Part shown: positions 36,371-44,785 of the stretch, one piece after another
Layout of the letters: every line of letters starts with the position of its first letter
How positions within the stretch are numbered: position 1 is the stretch's first letter
NCBI RefSeq assembly: GCF_947504215.1
Contig: NZ_CANNGO010000001.1
Coordinates: 682,001-746,000, forward strand
DNA length: 64,000 bases
Source of the DNA: an uncultured Ruegeria sp.
GTDB lineage: Bacteria > Pseudomonadota > Alphaproteobacteria > Rhodobacterales > Rhodobacteraceae
Direction of reading: 5' to 3'
Notes under the pieces: model-generated
Seen by the model: only the letters and a program-made list of their open reading frames with translations
What the model was told of the DNA's origin: nothing
The model's database searches: none
Translations under genes and position numbers: made by a program

Positions 36371-36569
36371 TCGGTGGGCGCCTGTATCGAGAGCAGGTTT
36401 CTAGACAGATGAACGAACGCCAGCATTGCCCGCATAACCGAACTTGATGTGGTCTGAACCGACCCTATGACCTACCGAAACCGTCAGATGACCGGTCTGA
36501 GCCCATAGCGGTGATCATATTTTCTAGCTAAAATGCACTTACAGTAGACAAAACGAAAAGTACTCAAGC

Positions 36570-37064
36570 ATGTGCCTCAGAATAACTTGGCTGATTTTTT
36601 CGATGTCTTGGATGCTTCTTGCGTCAACCGCGAGCGGCCAAGACATAGATCAGAAACAAGGGAAATGGGGCCATCTTTCCGAGTATATTGGTACCTACAA
36701 CTACGAAGCTGTGTTAAGTGATGAAGAGGTCTCAGCAAAGCTATCCTCCATTCTAGGAGGTGAGTTAGAGCGGTTCCAAAAAAACCTTTCAGTACATGGG
36801 CCTATAGGTTTTAGCGGCCGCTGCTTGATCCTTACCGGTAACGCTCCTCATCGCGGCTTCGACGAAAATGCGTACCTGAACATTTGCTTGTCTCGCGGCT
36901 CTGTAGATATTGTTTTGACAGGTGACGGGGCAATCCAAGTTTACTCGGAGAAGTCGCGATTTCAGCATCTGGATTGGATGCTTCGTTCTTGGATCACAAG
37001 GTATCAATCCGAAGATCACTTTACTTCAATTCCAATCCGCACAAGTTTCATTCAAACTGACTAG
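36570..37064 (+). CDS. hypothetical secreted protein
   Basis: This 164-aa protein has a signal peptide (MCLRITWLIFSMSWMLLASTASG, cleavage near residue 23). The mature part has mixed strands and two Cys residues (GRCLILTG and LNICLSRG) that could form a disulfide. Phrases such as HLSEYIGTYNYEAVLSDEEV suggest an inhibitor-like or binding domain, but I recognise no family. Its base composition is more AT-rich than the flanking chromosome, consistent with island cargo. Confidence 0.6.
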   Translation: MCLRITWLIFSMSWMLLASTASGQDIDQKQGKWGHLSEYIGTYNYEAVLSDEEVSAKLSSILGGELERFQKNLSVHGPIGFSGRCLILTGNAPHRGFDENAYLNICLSRGSVDIVLTGDGAIQVYSEKSRFQHLDWMLRSWITRYQSEDHFTSIPIRTSFIQTD

Positions 37065-37293
37065 GCGCAGCAACAAACAAGTGTCACTTTGTCCGCGTAG
37101 CCGACATTCAGGCAAACCGCGGAGAACATCCACTCTCCACCCGTTACTGTGCCAATCTCCGTACCCCCCTTGAACTTCCTTGCGGAAAAATCTGGTTACC
37201 CCCGCCGGTCCCTTGGCTTAAAGCCTGTAACTTTTGATACCCCCCCCTCTCAAGGATTTGGCACAGCAAAGCGGTGGCGCTGTGTAGTTAGCC

Positions 37294-37515
37294 TTAGCTG
37301 AACTCTTTGCCCTTCGTCGCCGTGACCCAGTTGAAGAACGCAAGGTAGCGGTCTGCGTCTTCGTTTTTAGGAAAGCGCGTCGGCAACATGTAGTGCCCTG
37401 CTTTTCTGAGCAATTGCAGAAGCTCGAAGACATCGCCCGGCCATTGGTTTTCAAGCCAGAGCTTCCAACTCTCCAGAGCACTGCATTCAAGATCGGCAAT
37501 CGGAATATATGGCAT
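37294..37515 (-). CDS. small hypothetical protein (73 aa)
   Basis: From the ATG at 37515 the frame encodes MPYIPIADLECSALESWKL and continues with an acidic, aromatic-rich sequence ending FFNWVTATKGKEFS. It is free of low complexity and looks protein-like. The frame is open to 37530. It lies downstream of the broken integrase on the same strand. No family is recognised. Confidence 0.45.
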   Translation of the reverse strand: MPYIPIADLECSALESWKLWLENQWPGDVFELLQLLRKAGHYMLPTRFPKNEDADRYLAFFNWVTATKGKEFS

Positions 37516-37691
37516 CGGACGGCCAACCACGTTGGTGTTTTTTATGTTCTTTCCTTGGTTCTTATAGGGGTGACAGCTGTGTCACTCTTGAGCGACCGCA
37601 ATGCCACCTCTTGGGGCGACAGGCTGTCACCCTTGAGCCGAGTACACATATCTGATGCGCCCGGTGTGCATTCCGAACTCTGACCCGACGC

Positions 37692-38100
37692 AGGCAAATC
37701 ATAGATACGGCGCGCATGGTTCCAGGCGGTCCGAAAGTACTTCAGCGTGTGATTTGCAGAAGATGGCGTTGCCGCCATGGATCTGTGACGCTGAACTACC
37801 ATCGACTTGGTTATCTCATCCAAAGGCAGGCGCAGCCAATCTTTCAAATGAAGCTCGCACTGCTGTCGCACGCTTGATCGGTGGGCCTCAGACCGAAGCT
37901 TCGGGCGGGCGAGATGGTTTCCATGGCTGTCTCAAGCGTCGGCGCTCCAATCTGGATACGCTTGCCCGCTCCCCTGCCCCAGTCCAGCGCATATCCCAGT
38001 GCTGTCTGTCGTGCAGTATCTGCAGAGATCATCGGCCAGCGCCCTATCAACACGCGCCGCGTTTGACCCCCAACGTCTCTTTGGAAATACCAAGTCTTTG
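37692..38100 (-). pseudogene. tyrosine-integrase remnant (N-terminal part only)
   Basis: Reading the minus strand from about 38100, one frame gives SKTWYFQRDVGGQTRRVLIG, then RWPMISADTARQTALGYALD, the arm-type DNA-binding domain of tRNA-targeting integrases. A stop (TAG) lies just upstream. Near 37916 a one-base deletion shifts the frame; the second frame continues LARPKLRSEAHRSS..., HLKDWLRLPLDEITKSMVV and TLKYFRTAWNHARRIYDLP, the core-binding domain. After IYDLP (about 37692) similarity stops, so the catalytic R-H-R-Y domain is missing. The gene is dead. It sits next to the tRNA-Gly 5' half. Confidence 0.8.
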
Positions 38101-38338
38101 ACTATCTTCCAACGAAGAGAACAAGCCCTTTTATCTCGCCATCCCAGTGCTTGGCAGTGCCCTGTTTTGTCTGGGGAACTTTGCGTGCAAATGTCTCAGT
38201 TAGCTTTGGCATTTTATCGGCTTTTTGTCGGAAATAGTATGATAGAAGTTGCTACCATTTGATACTAGGTGCAAAATATTATTCAATTAAATAAAAGGTA
38301 TAGCAACCACACGATACTCAATCAAACTGATCATCATT

Positions 38339-38377
38339 GCTTGGAAGGCAGGGGCTTTACCATTAAGCTATACCTGC
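38339..38377 (-). pseudogene. tRNA-Gly(UCC) 5' half, island boundary
   Basis: The minus strand gives an acceptor strand (GCAGGTA), a D-arm GCTTAATGGTAAAGC with a perfect 4-bp stem, and the anticodon stem CCTGC leading into CTTCCAAGC. It then stops resembling a tRNA: no variable loop or T-arm follows toward lower coordinates. It shares TGCCTTCCAAGC with the 3' half at 30655-30701. Confidence 0.8.
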
Positions 38378-38522
38378 TCTTGGTTTGGGCTGGCTAAGTC
38401 ATGTGCTTGGGGACGTCGAGCAGGAAGTCAGAAAAACTTGTCTTCAAATCGAAGCCCCGAGAACCGTTTTCTTTTCCGTTTCTACCAATTACAACCCCAG
38501 CATTAGGCACGCGGGCACAGTC

Positions 38523-39395
38523 CTATTCTTGGCTGCGAAATATGCGCGTCGAAGAGAAAAAGCGCTCCAACTCCTCGATCCTCTCCTTGCTTTCCTCCCA
38601 ACGCGCCTCTTGCACTTCAGCGATCAGAGTTTCCGAGATCAGTTGCAAGGCAATGGTCGAATCCCAACTGGACGGCGCTTCGACCAAGGCATGAAACGTA
38701 TAGTCCGCGGTCTTGCCAATCGGAGAGCCCCACTGATCTGTAAACAGCACAACGGTCACCCCACGGCTGGAGGCAACTTGCGCCAGTTTTTCCAGATGTG
38801 CTTCGTAGCGGCGAATATCGAATATCACCAGAACCGAGGTTTCCCCCATGTCCAGTAGATATTGCGGCCAGACATTCGCGGAATTGCCCAACATCGTCAC
38901 GTTCGGGCGAATGATTTGCATGTGGTTGTACAGATAGTCTGCATTTGACCGGGTGATCCGTCCGCCCACAACATACAAAGGGCGTTCCGTGTCGGCCAGC
39001 AGCTGTGCAACAGCATTGAACATCTCTTTATCAAGGCGTTCCAGCGTATGACGCATGTTGGTCCAAACCGCCTGCGCAAATCGTGTTATCGGATGCTCTG
39101 CTTCGTCGTCGTCTGCCCAGTCATCGCGTTTCGAGATTGGCTTCTTGATCTGGGCCGCGACCTCTTCGCGCAGCGCGTCCTGCATGTCAGGGAATCCGTC
39201 AAACCCAAGTTTGCGGGCCATTCGGATGACAGTAGGTGTCGACACCTGAGCTGCAGCAGCCAATTTGGTGATCGATTGCAACCCCGCCATGGGATAGTCC
39301 TGCAAAAGGATCGAAGCCAATTGACGTTCTGACCGCGTCAGACCGTCCAGTTCATCCTGTATCCGCTGTTTGACAATTTTGGCGACGGTGGCCAT
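38523..39395 (-). CDS. MurR/RpiR family transcriptional regulator
   Basis: This 290-aa protein has an N-terminal HTH_6 domain (residues about 1-80; SITKLAAAAQVSTPTVIRMARKLGFDGFPDMQDALREEV is the helix-turn-helix) and a C-terminal SIS sugar-isomerase-like effector domain (about 125-260; YVVGGRITRSNADYLYNHM, VLVIFDIRRYEAHLEKLAQVASSRGVTVVLFTD). The ATG at 39395 has GAGGGTG upstream. It is divergent from the amidohydrolase-like gene; the 95-bp interval carries inverted repeats, so it probably controls the adjacent catabolic cluster. Confidence 0.92.
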   Translation of the reverse strand: MATVAKIVKQRIQDELDGLTRSERQLASILLQDYPMAGLQSITKLAAAAQVSTPTVIRMARKLGFDGFPDMQDALREEVAAQIKKPISKRDDWADDDEAEHPITRFAQAVWTNMRHTLERLDKEMFNAVAQLLADTERPLYVVGGRITRSNADYLYNHMQIIRPNVTMLGNSANVWPQYLLDMGETSVLVIFDIRRYEAHLEKLAQVASSRGVTVVLFTDQWGSPIGKTADYTFHALVEAPSSWDSTIALQLISETLIAEVQEARWEESKERIEELERFFSSTRIFRSQE

Positions 39396-39449
39396 CGGCA
39401 CCCTCATTTTTTTCTATTCGTTACAGAATATTTGAGATTGTAATTTTGT

Positions 39450-39487
39450 CTACAGTAATTTTCTTGACAGCCGAGTTTCTACTGTAG
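39450..39487. promoter_or_regulatory. inverted repeats in the RpiR/catabolic-cluster interval
   Basis: CTACAGTA (39450-39457) and TACTGTAG (39480-39487) form perfect 8-bp arms around a TTGACA (39464-39469) that could be a -35 for the plus strand. A second small palindrome, GTAGCAAATGCTAC, overlaps the right arm. The layout suits an RpiR operator covering the promoter. The TTGACA would place transcription start close to the first ATG, so the message may have almost no leader. Confidence 0.5.
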
Positions 39488-39490
39488 CAA

Positions 39491-40285
39491 ATGCTACGTA
39501 TGCATGAAGAAACCGAGTCACCTTTGCTTCAGCCGACCGAAGCGCCTGCCGCGCGCGTGTTGAATGCACGTGGCCACGCGCCAGCCGTTTTGGTCTGCGA
39601 ACATGCCAGTCGATTTATCCCGGCGGCGCTTGGTGACCTGGGGCTGGACGATAACGCTGCGCGATCTCATGCCGCCTGGGACATTGGTGCACTGGAGCTT
39701 TCAGTGGAGTTGATGGGCGCCTTGGATGCGCCGCTGGTTCATTCCCGCGTCAGTCGTCTTGTCTATGACTGCAATCGCCCGCCGAGCCGCGACGATGCCA
39801 TGCTGAGCACCAGTGAGGTTTTTGCTGTGCCGGGCAACATGGGCTTAACCGAAGCGCAACGTGCACAAAGGGTTCACGAAATCTATGAGCCATTTCGACG
39901 CTTGCTTGCCTATACTTTAGACGCGCGGCCAGAGCCGCCTCTACTGATCACGATCCACAGTTTCACACCAGTCTACAAGGGTGAAACGCGGTCGGTCGAG
40001 TTGGGCATATTGCATGATAGCGACGATAGAGCCGCCGAGGTCATGCTGCGGCATGCTCAGGGGTCAGGTCTGCAGGTGGCACGAAACGAGCCCTATTCTG
40101 CCGCCGACGGCGTCACCCACACGTTGCGTGAACATGCCATCAAACGCGGGCTTCCCAATGTCATGATCGAGATTCGAAACGACCTGATCGATACGCCAAC
40201 AGGCATCAACCACATTTCAGGGCAGCTGACACCGATCCTGCAAGCCGTGGTCAACGAATTTTCGCACGCAGAGGCGAAGCTATGA
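39491..40285 (+). CDS. N-formylglutamate amidohydrolase family protein
   Basis: This 264-aa protein has the FGase pattern: VLVCEHASRFIPAALGDLGLDDNAARSHAAWDIGA near the start, SRLVYDCNRPPSRDDAM, and ITIHSFTPVYKGETRSVELGILHD with the metal-binding His. The family cleaves N-acyl-glutamate amides. In this context it could release the product from a gamma-glutamyl intermediate (inference). The ATG at 39491 or 39500 may be the start. It is 16 bp from the TRAP small permease gene. Confidence 0.88.
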   Translation: MLRMHEETESPLLQPTEAPAARVLNARGHAPAVLVCEHASRFIPAALGDLGLDDNAARSHAAWDIGALELSVELMGALDAPLVHSRVSRLVYDCNRPPSRDDAMLSTSEVFAVPGNMGLTEAQRAQRVHEIYEPFRRLLAYTLDARPEPPLLITIHSFTPVYKGETRSVELGILHDSDDRAAEVMLRHAQGSGLQVARNEPYSAADGVTHTLREHAIKRGLPNVMIEIRNDLIDTPTGINHISGQLTPILQAVVNEFSHAEAKL

Positions 40286-40301
40286 AATCTGGGGGATCGG
40301 A

Positions 40302-40820
40302 ATGAGTTTCATGCGGGGATATGTGGCGGTCATTGACCGCATGAACCGCTGGATCGGCCGGATCGTCATGTATGGCATTTTCGTCATGATGGGCATCCTG
40401 CTTTGGTCTTCGATCTCTAAGACTTTCTTTCTGCCCTCACTCTGGACGCTGGAAGTGGCACAATTTGCGATGGTGGCGTACTACATCCTTGGCGGCCCCT
40501 ACTCGATCCAAATGGGATCCAACGTCCGCATGGATCTGCTATATAGTGAGTGGTCCGACCGACGTAGGGCGTGGACCGATGCCATCACCGTGTTCTTTCT
40601 GATCATCTATCTCGGCGTCATGATCTATGGCGGGTACGATTCACTCAGCTATTCGCTGCAATATGGCGAACGCAGCCCAACCGCATGGCGCCCGTACCTT
40701 TGGCCGATCAAGGTGATCATGGTGGTTGGTCTGTTCCTTATGTTGTTGCAGGCGATTTCCGAACTTTTCAAAGATATTCTGCGCCTTCGCGGCGAAGACA
40801 TCCCGCGTGAGGTAATCTGA
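40302..40820 (+). CDS. TRAP transporter small permease (DctQ type)
   Basis: This 172-aa protein has four hydrophobic segments, beginning MSFMRGYVAVIDRMNRWIGR. The DctQ-like central segment is WTLEVAQFAMVAYYILGGPYSIQMGSNVRMDLLY, and the end is WPIKVIMVVGLFLMLLQAISELFKDILRL. Its stop overlaps the next start (TGATG at 40818-40822). It forms the TRAP complex with the following permease. Confidence 0.9.
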   Translation: MSFMRGYVAVIDRMNRWIGRIVMYGIFVMMGILLWSSISKTFFLPSLWTLEVAQFAMVAYYILGGPYSIQMGSNVRMDLLYSEWSDRRRAWTDAITVFFLIIYLGVMIYGGYDSLSYSLQYGERSPTAWRPYLWPIKVIMVVGLFLMLLQAISELFKDILRLRGEDIPREVI

Positions 40821-42145
40821 TGTCCTACGAGTTGATCGCCATCCTGATGTTTTCGACGATGATGCTGATGCTGCTGACCGGGCAGCGGGTCTTTGGGGCA
40901 ATCGGGTTTGTTGCCGTCATCGCGGCCCTTTTTCTTTGGGGTGACCGGGGCGGGTATGACCTTGGGTTTGCTGCTGCGATGAAGTTGATGAAATGGTATC
41001 CGCTGCTGACGCTGCCGATGTTCATTTTCATGGGCTATGTCCTGGCCGAGTCCAAAATCGCGGATGATCTGTACAAGATGTTCCACGTCTGGATGGGTGG
41101 CCTGAACGGTGGCTTGGCCATCGGCACGATCGGGCTGATGGTACTCATTTCAGCCATGAACGGGCTGAGCGTTGCCGGTATGGCGATTGGCGCGACCATC
41201 GCGTTGCCAGAACTTCTTAAGCGCGGATACGACAAAAGAATGGTGACCGGGGTTATACAGGCCGGCTCCTCCTTAGGCATTCTTGTACCGCCCTCTGTGG
41301 TTTTGGTTCTCTACGCGATGATCGCGCGGCAACCGGTCGGCCAGTTGTGGCTGGCTGGCATCTTGCCAGGGTTGATGATGGCGACGATGTTCATCCTGTA
41401 CATTGTAATCCGCTGCCGCATTAACCCGGCCTTGGGTCCTGCCCTTCCGAAGGAAGAACGCGACGTACCGATGGCAGAAAAGCTGCGTCTGTTACAGGCG
41501 GGTCTGCTGCCACTCGGGATTTTTGCAGCAATGATGGTGCCGTTTGTCAACGGCTGGACCTCACTGGTGGAAAGCTCGGCCATCGGCGCGCTGACTGCCT
41601 TTGCGGCGGCTGTTCTCAAGGGGCGTATGACGCGCGAAGTGTTCGAAACTTCGGTGCGCTCGACGCTTGGCATCACCTGCATGTTCATGTGGATCATTCT
41701 GGCGGCGCTGGCCTTTGGTGCCGTGTTTGATGGCTTGGGCGCTGTGCGCGCCATCGAGGACCTGTTTACCGAACGTCTGGGCCTGAACCCGTGGGTGATC
41801 CTGATCCTGATGCAGCTGAGCTTTATCCTGATGGGCACGTTTCTGGACGATACAGCCATGCTAGTCATCGTCGCGCCACTTTATGTGCCACTTGTCGGTG
41901 AACTGGGATTCGATCTGATTTGGTACGGCGTGCTGTACACGATCACGACGCAGATCGCGTATATGACACCGCCATTTGGTTATAACCTCTTCCTGATGCG
42001 CGCCATGGCGCCACCAGAAATTTCGCTGCGCGACATCTATGGCTCGATCCTGCCCTTTGTTCTGGTGATGACGCTGGCGCTGGTGATCATCATGACCTTC
42101 CCGCAGATCGCATTGTGGTTGCCGGATTACATCTACAACAAATGA
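40820..42145 (+). CDS. TRAP transporter large permease (DctM type)
   Basis: This 441-aa protein has twelve hydrophobic segments. The family motifs GLMVLISAMNGLSVAGMAIGATIALPELLKRGYDKRMVTGVIQAGSSLGILVPPSV and TQIAYMTPPFGYNLFLMRAMAPPEI are clear. It is driven by an ion gradient, normally sodium. A hairpin (42146-42163) sits directly behind its stop codon and before the binding-protein gene. Confidence 0.95.
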   Translation: MSYELIAILMFSTMMLMLLTGQRVFGAIGFVAVIAALFLWGDRGGYDLGFAAAMKLMKWYPLLTLPMFIFMGYVLAESKIADDLYKMFHVWMGGLNGGLAIGTIGLMVLISAMNGLSVAGMAIGATIALPELLKRGYDKRMVTGVIQAGSSLGILVPPSVVLVLYAMIARQPVGQLWLAGILPGLMMATMFILYIVIRCRINPALGPALPKEERDVPMAEKLRLLQAGLLPLGIFAAMMVPFVNGWTSLVESSAIGALTAFAAAVLKGRMTREVFETSVRSTLGITCMFMWIILAALAFGAVFDGLGAVRAIEDLFTERLGLNPWVILILMQLSFILMGTFLDDTAMLVIVAPLYVPLVGELGFDLIWYGVLYTITTQIAYMTPPFGYNLFLMRAMAPPEISLRDIYGSILPFVLVMTLALVIIMTFPQIALWLPDYIYNK

Positions 42146-42163
42146 CCCCGGATCAAACCGGGG
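42146..42163 (+). promoter_or_regulatory. intercistronic hairpin in the TRAP operon
   Basis: CCCCGG (42146-42151) and CCGGGG (42158-42163) form a 6-bp stem directly after the DctM stop. No T-tract follows. It may protect the upstream message or let the binding protein be expressed more strongly than the permeases. Confidence 0.4.
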
Positions 42164-42217
42164 CAAAGTAAGGGGGATACCCTTTCGCAACTTGAAACTG
42201 ACCAACGGAGAGAGAGA

Positions 42218-43249
42218 ATGACGAACAGACGTACATTTTTGAAAGGCGCCGCTGCGGCACCTGCGGCTGCCTTGGCCACACCCGCTTTGGCACAATCGAC
42301 GATAACATGGCGGATGCAGACCTATGCTGGACCAGCGCTAGCCGAACACGTCATCGATCCGGCGATCAAGATGTTCAACGACATCGCCGGTGACCGAATG
42401 CAGATCGAGCTGTTCTATGCGGACCAACTGGTACCCACTGGCGAGTTGTTCCGCGCAATGCAACGCGGCACGATTGATGCGGTGCAATCAGACGACGACT
42501 CGATGGCGTCCCCGACCGAAGTGACTGTGTTTGGCGGATACTTCCCCTTCGCATCCCGCTATTCTTTGGACGTGCCAGTTCTGTTCAACCAGTATGGCTT
42601 GAATGAAATTTGGGACGAGCAATATTCGGCAGTCGGTGTAAAACACATCTCGGCCGGTGCGTGGGACCCATGCCACTTTGCAACCAAAGACCCGATCAAC
42701 TCGCTTGCCGATCTGCAAGGTAAACGTATTTTTACCTTCCCGACTGCAGGTCGCTTCCTGACACAGTTCGGCGTTGTGCCGGTCACTCTGCCCTGGGAGG
42801 ACATCGAAGTCGCGGTGCAAACCGGCGAGTTGGACGGCATCGCTTGGTCAGGCATCACCGAAGACTATACAGTTGGCTGGGCAGATGTGACCAACTACTT
42901 CCTGACCAACAACGTGTCGGGCGCCTGGGCGGGCCACTTTTTTGCCAACATGGATCGCTGGAATGAACTGCCGGAAGATCTGAAAACGCTGTTCAAGGTC
43001 TGCACCGACCAATCGCACTATTATCGCCAGTGGTGGTATTGGGGCGGCGAAGCCTCGTTGCGCGTGAACGGCGACAAGCTGAAGCTGACCACAATCCCGG
43101 ATGAAGAATGGGCGACCGTCGAAGACGCTGCTGTCAAATTCTGGGATGAGATCGCAGCCGAGTCTGAGACCAAGGCTAAAGTTGTCGAGATCTTCAAGCA
43201 ATACAACGCCGATATGCAAAAGGCAGGCCGGCCTTATCGCTACGGCTAG
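42218..43249 (+). CDS. TRAP transporter solute-binding protein (DctP type)
   Basis: This 343-aa periplasmic protein has a twin-arginine signal (MTNRRTFLKGAAAAPAAALATPALAQ). Family features are WRMQTYAGPALAEHVIDPAIKMFNDIAGDRMQIELFY, the PFAS-type segment around residues 105-115, and the ligand-binding Arg region LQGKRIFTFPTAGRFLTQFGVVPVTLPWEDIEVAVQTGELDGI. It resembles the subgroup that binds carboxylates or keto acids, but the ligand is unknown. GGAGAGAGA precedes the start. Confidence 0.93.
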   Translation: MTNRRTFLKGAAAAPAAALATPALAQSTITWRMQTYAGPALAEHVIDPAIKMFNDIAGDRMQIELFYADQLVPTGELFRAMQRGTIDAVQSDDDSMASPTEVTVFGGYFPFASRYSLDVPVLFNQYGLNEIWDEQYSAVGVKHISAGAWDPCHFATKDPINSLADLQGKRIFTFPTAGRFLTQFGVVPVTLPWEDIEVAVQTGELDGIAWSGITEDYTVGWADVTNYFLTNNVSGAWAGHFFANMDRWNELPEDLKTLFKVCTDQSHYYRQWWYWGGEASLRVNGDKLKLTTIPDEEWATVEDAAVKFWDEIAAESETKAKVVEIFKQYNADMQKAGRPYRYG

Positions 43250-43263
43250 GATATCGCCAACAC

Positions 43264-43289
43264 GACCTGCCCCACCTTCGGGGCGGGTC
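43264..43289 (+). terminator. hairpin after the TRAP operon
   Basis: GACCTGCCCC (43264-43273) pairs with GGGGCGGGTC (43280-43289), a 10-bp stem with one wobble and a 6-nt loop. No T-run follows, so it may stabilise the 3' end or attenuate rather than fully terminate before the next gene. Confidence 0.5.
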
Positions 43290-43340
43290 AAACAGAACGA
43301 ACAGCCGACGAGTTGACGTCGGCAAGGATAAAGGTGGCAC

Positions 43341-44693
43341 ATGCTCACGTTCGAACATCTCAAGACTCAGGTGTCTGAGGGGACTGTAGACACAGTTCTG
43401 GTCTGCTTGGTTGACATGCAGGGGCGCCTGATGGGCAAGCGGTTTCATGCAGGTCATTTTGTGGCTGGCGCATGGGAAGAGACCCACTGCTGCAATTATC
43501 TGCTGGCCACCGACCTGGAGATGGGAACGCCTGACGGCTATGCCTCGACCAGTTGGGAACGGGGGTATGGCGACTATGTCATGAAGCCCGATCTCGACAC
43601 CCTACGCCCGGTACCATGGCTTGAGGGCACGGTCATGGTAATGTGCGATGTATTGGACCATCACACGCATGAAGAAGTCCCGCATGCGCCTCGGTCGATC
43701 CTGAAACGCCAAGTCAATCGTCTAAAAGCCATGGGCTATGATGCGATGACCGCGACCGAGTTGGAGTTTTTTTTGTTCGAGAAAAGCTTTGATCAGATCC
43801 GCAATGAAGGCTTCCGCAATCTGGAACCGATCTCGGGCTACAATGAGGATTACCATATCCTGCAGACCACCAAAGAAGAACATGTGATGCGTCCGATCCG
43901 GAACCATCTATGGGATGCGGGCATTCCGGTGGAAAACTCCAAAGGTGAGGCCGAAACCGGGCAGGAAGAGCTAAATATCAAATACACACACGCGATGGAC
44001 ACGGCCGAGTATCACTCGATCGCCAAAAACGCAGTGAAAGAGATTGCCTGGCAGCATGGCCATGCCGCGACGTTCCTGCCGAAATGGCATCATGACAAGG
44101 TGGGAAGTTCGTCCCATGTGCATCAGTCGCTTTGGGCAGATGGCAAGCCCGCATTCTATGACCCAGATGATGATCTGGGCATGTCCGCGCTGATGAAAAG
44201 CTACATGGCTGGTTTGCTGAAATACGCACCAGATTACACGGCGTTCATGGCACCCTACATCAACAGCTATAAACGCTTCATGAAAGGCACCTTCGCACCG
44301 ACCCGGATCATCTGGTCCGTGGACAACCGGACAGCGGGGTTCCGTCTGTGCGGCGATGGCACAAAAGCGGTTCGGGTGGAATGTCGAATTCCAGGCTCGG
44401 ACATGAACCCCTATCTGGCGATGGCCGGGATGCTGGCGGCCGGGATTGCAGGGATCGAAGAAGGGCTGGAGCTGCAGCCACCGACCACGGGCGATGTCTA
44501 TCAGGGCGAGACGGGTATGATCCCGGGCAACCTGCGCGCAGCGCGAGATGCGCTGCATGGTTCGGCGATGTTGCGTACGGCCATGGGGGACGAAGTGGTC
44601 GATCACTATGCGCGCGCGGCCGAAGTTGAGATCGAGGAATTCGAGCGTGTGGTGACGGATTGGGAAATTGCCCGCGGGTTTGAGCGGGCCTGA
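43341..44693 (+). CDS. glutamine-synthetase-like ligase (gamma-glutamyl amide type)
   Basis: This 450-aa protein is a GS-fold ligase. Visible parts are the N-terminal beta-Grasp (VLVCLVDMQGRLMGKRF), the metal site TELEFFLFE, the second metal segment GEAETGQEELNIKY, the ATP/His motif GSSSHVHQSLW, and the C-terminal SVDNRTAGFRLCG...RVECRIPGSDMNPYLAMA. True glutamine synthetases are usually about 470 aa and have a conserved adenylylation tyrosine that I do not see clearly. Next to ALDH and Fe-ADH genes and a TRAP importer, a gamma-glutamylamide synthetase of the PuuA/IpuC/GlnA4 kind is more likely than ammonia assimilation (inference). Confidence 0.88.
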   Translation: MLTFEHLKTQVSEGTVDTVLVCLVDMQGRLMGKRFHAGHFVAGAWEETHCCNYLLATDLEMGTPDGYASTSWERGYGDYVMKPDLDTLRPVPWLEGTVMVMCDVLDHHTHEEVPHAPRSILKRQVNRLKAMGYDAMTATELEFFLFEKSFDQIRNEGFRNLEPISGYNEDYHILQTTKEEHVMRPIRNHLWDAGIPVENSKGEAETGQEELNIKYTHAMDTAEYHSIAKNAVKEIAWQHGHAATFLPKWHHDKVGSSSHVHQSLWADGKPAFYDPDDDLGMSALMKSYMAGLLKYAPDYTAFMAPYINSYKRFMKGTFAPTRIIWSVDNRTAGFRLCGDGTKAVRVECRIPGSDMNPYLAMAGMLAAGIAGIEEGLELQPPTTGDVYQGETGMIPGNLRAARDALHGSAMLRTAMGDEVVDHYARAAEVEIEEFERVVTDWEIARGFERA

Positions 44694-44701
44694 GCCTGGG
44701 A

Positions 44702-44751
44702 GCGAGGGGCCAGCCCCTCGCACACCCCGGGATATTTATGGCCAGATGAAG
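44702..44751 (+). repeat. hairpin plus dispersed motif, copy 2
   Basis: GCGAGGGG (44702-44709) and CCCCTCGC (44714-44721) form an 8-bp hairpin. Directly after it, 44725-44751 repeats the motif of copy 1 at 1128-1156 (CCCCGGGATATTT, two bases, GGCCAGATGAAG). It lies 8 bp behind the GS-like stop and may act as a terminator, although no long T-run is present. Confidence 0.65.
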
Positions 44752-44785
44752 CAGGGTTCTGTTTCAATTTGAATATGGAGAGACC

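Noticed and set aside
42146..42217. Possible riboswitch before the TRAP binding-protein gene
   Set aside because: Only one 6-bp hairpin is visible and the region is 72 nt long. No known aptamer motif is recognised.
43971..44723. 250-codon minus-strand frame inside the GS-like gene
   Set aside because: The plus strand encodes clear GS-fold motifs there; the opposite translation is His/Arg-rich without family features.
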